Notes under the pieces: model-generated
What the model saw: only the letters and a program-made list of their open reading frames with translations
The model's database searches: none
Told to the model about the DNA's origin: nothing
Part shown: piece by piece, positions 62,733-64,000 of the stretch
Numbering within the stretch: position 1 is the stretch's first letter
Layout of the letters: each line of letters starts with the position of its first letter
NCBI RefSeq assembly: GCF_000238255.3
Contig: NZ_CP011040.1
Coordinates: forward strand, 682,001 to 746,000
DNA from: Pseudoalteromonas spongiae UST010723-006
Lineage (GTDB): Bacteria > Pseudomonadota > Gammaproteobacteria > Enterobacterales > Alteromonadaceae
Direction of reading: 5' to 3'
DNA length: 64,000 nucleotides
Translations under genes and position numbers: made by a program

Positions 62733-63422
62733 ATGATAGACGTAATAAAGCAACAAATTAGAAGGCGTATGTTTTGGGACTTAATTGCGCTAATTTTGTT
62801 GTTTGTTGTAAGTTACTTTTTGTTCTTGTTGTTCAACGTAATTGATTGGCTACATCATATCAGCCACGAAGTTGGAGTTAGGGGGCTCGCGGAAGTCATT
62901 CCTACGCTGTGCGTTTTGAGTTTGGGGTTTTCAGCATATGCTTACAGACGTTGGCAAGATACAAAAGCGTTTTCGCTTTACGCTGAAGAGTTGTCAATGA
63001 TTGACCCAATGACCAACTTGCCTAACAGACGTGCGGTGCAACGTATATTAAATCAAGCAAACGAAAACAAAGAATACCCAGTAGGGGTGTTGTTAGTCGA
63101 CATTGAAGGGCTTGAGAATATTCGCTCTTTACTTGGTCAGACCGTTGTTGAACACGTTTTAATTGAAATTTTATACCATATCTCTAAAGAGCTAAGTGGC
63201 GACCAGCTAGTAGCGTATTGGCAGGCAGGACAGTTTATTTGTGTATGCCCAGGGCTTGAACAAGGTGATGTTGAAGCATTAAAGAAACGTTTTGAAGCAA
63301 TTTCAATCAATAGAGACAAATTACTCGGCCAACCATTAAAATTTAGTTGTGCAGCTAGCTCTGTGTACAACAAAGCTGAGTTAGAAAACCTATTTACAGA
63401 GCTTGAAGACCAATTAATTTAA
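62733..63422 (+). CDS. membrane protein with degenerate GGDEF domain
   Basis: A 229-residue protein: two N-terminal TM helices (about 12-36 and 50-70) and a GGDEF-like domain from about 85. DPMTNLPNRRAVQRIL is the family start, but the active-site motif reads QAGQF (in YWQAGQFICVCPG) instead of GG[DE]EF. Catalysis is therefore unlikely. It is 75 bases downstream of selO. It is the second degenerate GGDEF protein of the window, with different flanks from the first. Confidence 0.82.
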   Translation: MIDVIKQQIRRRMFWDLIALILLFVVSYFLFLLFNVIDWLHHISHEVGVRGLAEVIPTLCVLSLGFSAYAYRRWQDTKAFSLYAEELSMIDPMTNLPNRRAVQRILNQANENKEYPVGVLLVDIEGLENIRSLLGQTVVEHVLIEILYHISKELSGDQLVAYWQAGQFICVCPGLEQGDVEALKKRFEAISINRDKLLGQPLKFSCAASSVYNKAELENLFTELEDQLI

Positions 63423-63480
63423 GTTTACTAAATGACTGTGTTAACGAAGTTTTACGAACAACACAGGCGAGATTTCCTGA

Positions 63481-63720
63481 TTAGTTTAGAACTAACACGA
63501 TAATATCGTTGTTGTTAATGCCGTTGCATTGATGTTGATGTATATCGCTTTTGCTCGTTTTCAACACACATGACTCAAACCCGAGTGTTTCACACTTGTC
63601 GTAACACGCCAATTTTCTAGTCCAGCCAGTGTATTCTTGCATAAGAATATTGAGTAAAAACGTACTTGTGATAACCAATAATAACGTAACTGCAATGGCT
63701 TTTTTAAATGCAATTTTCAT
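63481..63720 (-). CDS. small single-pass membrane protein with extracytoplasmic cysteines
   Basis: A 79-residue protein: basic start, one hydrophobic helix (KAIAVTLLLVITSTFLLNILM), then a short hydrophilic part with four Cys (KLACYDKCETLGFESCVL and QCNG). It may be a signal anchor with a small disulfide-bonded domain. No family recognised. ATG 63720 with AAGG 9 bases upstream. Convergent with the GGDEF gene; the next gene, bacterioferritin, is divergent. Confidence 0.6.
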   Translation of the reverse strand: MKIAFKKAIAVTLLLVITSTFLLNILMQEYTGWTRKLACYDKCETLGFESCVLKTSKSDIHQHQCNGINNNDIIVLVLN

Positions 63721-63952
63721 AGTGCTAAACCTTCACAACTCAATAATTCAAGTTTAGTACATTGTTAAAAATTGCATAGTTCAAACTTGGGTAATAAACC
63801 AATTAAAAATCATTTTCAATAGCCTTTAAAATTGCTTAAACATTTTAGCTAGGTTATTGAATTTTTAATATAAAAACAGTCTTTTAGATCCCTTGTTTCT
63901 CGTTTTATATGCGCTAGAGTTATTACATCTAATATCGCGTAGAGTAATCGTA

Positions 63953-64000
63953 ATGAAAGGAAATAAAGACGTACTGATGACGTTAAATCAAGTGCTTACA
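63953..64000 (+). CDS. bfr: bacterioferritin, N-terminal fragment
   Basis: Only 16 codons are visible before the window ends: MKGNKDVLMTLNQVLT. This is the bacterioferritin N-terminus (E. coli MKGDTKVINYLNKLL-type; Pseudomonas MKGDKKVIQHLN). The protein stores iron in a haem-containing 24-mer. The gene is divergent from the small membrane protein, with 232 bases of promoter region. The match is short, so I keep moderate confidence. Confidence 0.7.
   Translation, partial: MKGNKDVLMTLNQVLT

Noticed and set aside
1..64000. CRISPR array, tRNA, rRNA, IS element or prophage
   Set aside because: No direct-repeat array, cloverleaf, ribosomal RNA, transposase frame or phage structural gene was found. 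The recombinase-like gene lacks phage neighbours.

Overview
The window is chromosomal DNA from an AT-rich marine gammaproteobacterium. The gene set fits Pseudoalteromonas or a close relative in Alteromonadales: two large TonB-dependent receptors, secreted S8, S9 and S41 peptidases, a kynurenine-pathway pair, a PpsR/PEP synthase pair, YdiJ, SelO and YacL. It is mostly ordinary chromosome, with two short accessory insertions. Genus is inferred from family content only; no rRNA or tRNA gene was found.

Layout. (1) 1-4450: tail of an EF-hand protein, an ApbE-DUF2271 flavin transferase, and a haem-type TonB receptor behind a Fur-box-like site. (2) 4466-9450, minus strand: S41-type peptidase, an unknown protein, a sensor histidine kinase and an HDOD protein. 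(3) 9700-12191: peroxiredoxin-like protein, Old Yellow Enzyme, and a divergent TetR regulator with three copies of one palindromic operator between them. (4) 12490-19013: cold-shock protein, tryptophan dioxygenase and kynureninase, a DUF3360 membrane protein, and an AraC/GGDEF pair. (5) 19330-23422: a second TonB receptor with a secreted metallophosphatase. (6) 23423-25792: accessory segment with a frameshifted orphan gene followed by an attC-like remnant. (7) 25793-33067: solute-binding protein, PpsR, a small membrane protein coupled to an Fe(II)/2OG oxygenase, a membrane protein and PEP synthase. (8) 33161-33678: the zinc-independent L31B-L36B operon behind a Zur-like palindrome. (9) 33797-42558: CheY-like protein, HAD phosphatase, PGPGW protein, YdiJ, a GDSL lipoprotein, and a coupled acetoacetate-decarboxylase-like/FAD-oxidoreductase pair. 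(10) 42647-42986: an attC-like element with a 61-residue membrane protein. (11) 43312-46329: four-gene two-component operon. (12) 46575-51180: FagA-position protein and FumC behind Fur-like boxes, and a chemoreceptor with tandem modules. (13) 51427-64000: BCAT, S9 peptidase, small proteins, S8 protease, antiporter with a recombinase-like partner, SelO, a degenerate GGDEF protein and the start of bacterioferritin.

Metal economy recurs: haem import, the fagA-fumC arrangement, Zur-type ribosomal paralogues and bacterioferritin. The most unusual signals are a shared 14-base sequence joining two dispersed attC-like elements, each downstream of an orphan ORF; a one-base frameshift at an A7 tract in one of those ORFs; an SD-to-ATG spacing that only works if a hairpin is looped out before the phosphatase gene; a coupled decarboxylase-like/FAD-oxidoreductase pair of unknown product; and a protein built like the N-terminal half of a tyrosine recombinase, next to an antiporter gene.

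Many start codons were moved from the longest ORF to the start supported by a Shine-Dalgarno sequence or signal peptide; each case is noted. All functional calls rest on reading motifs by eye, without database searches.
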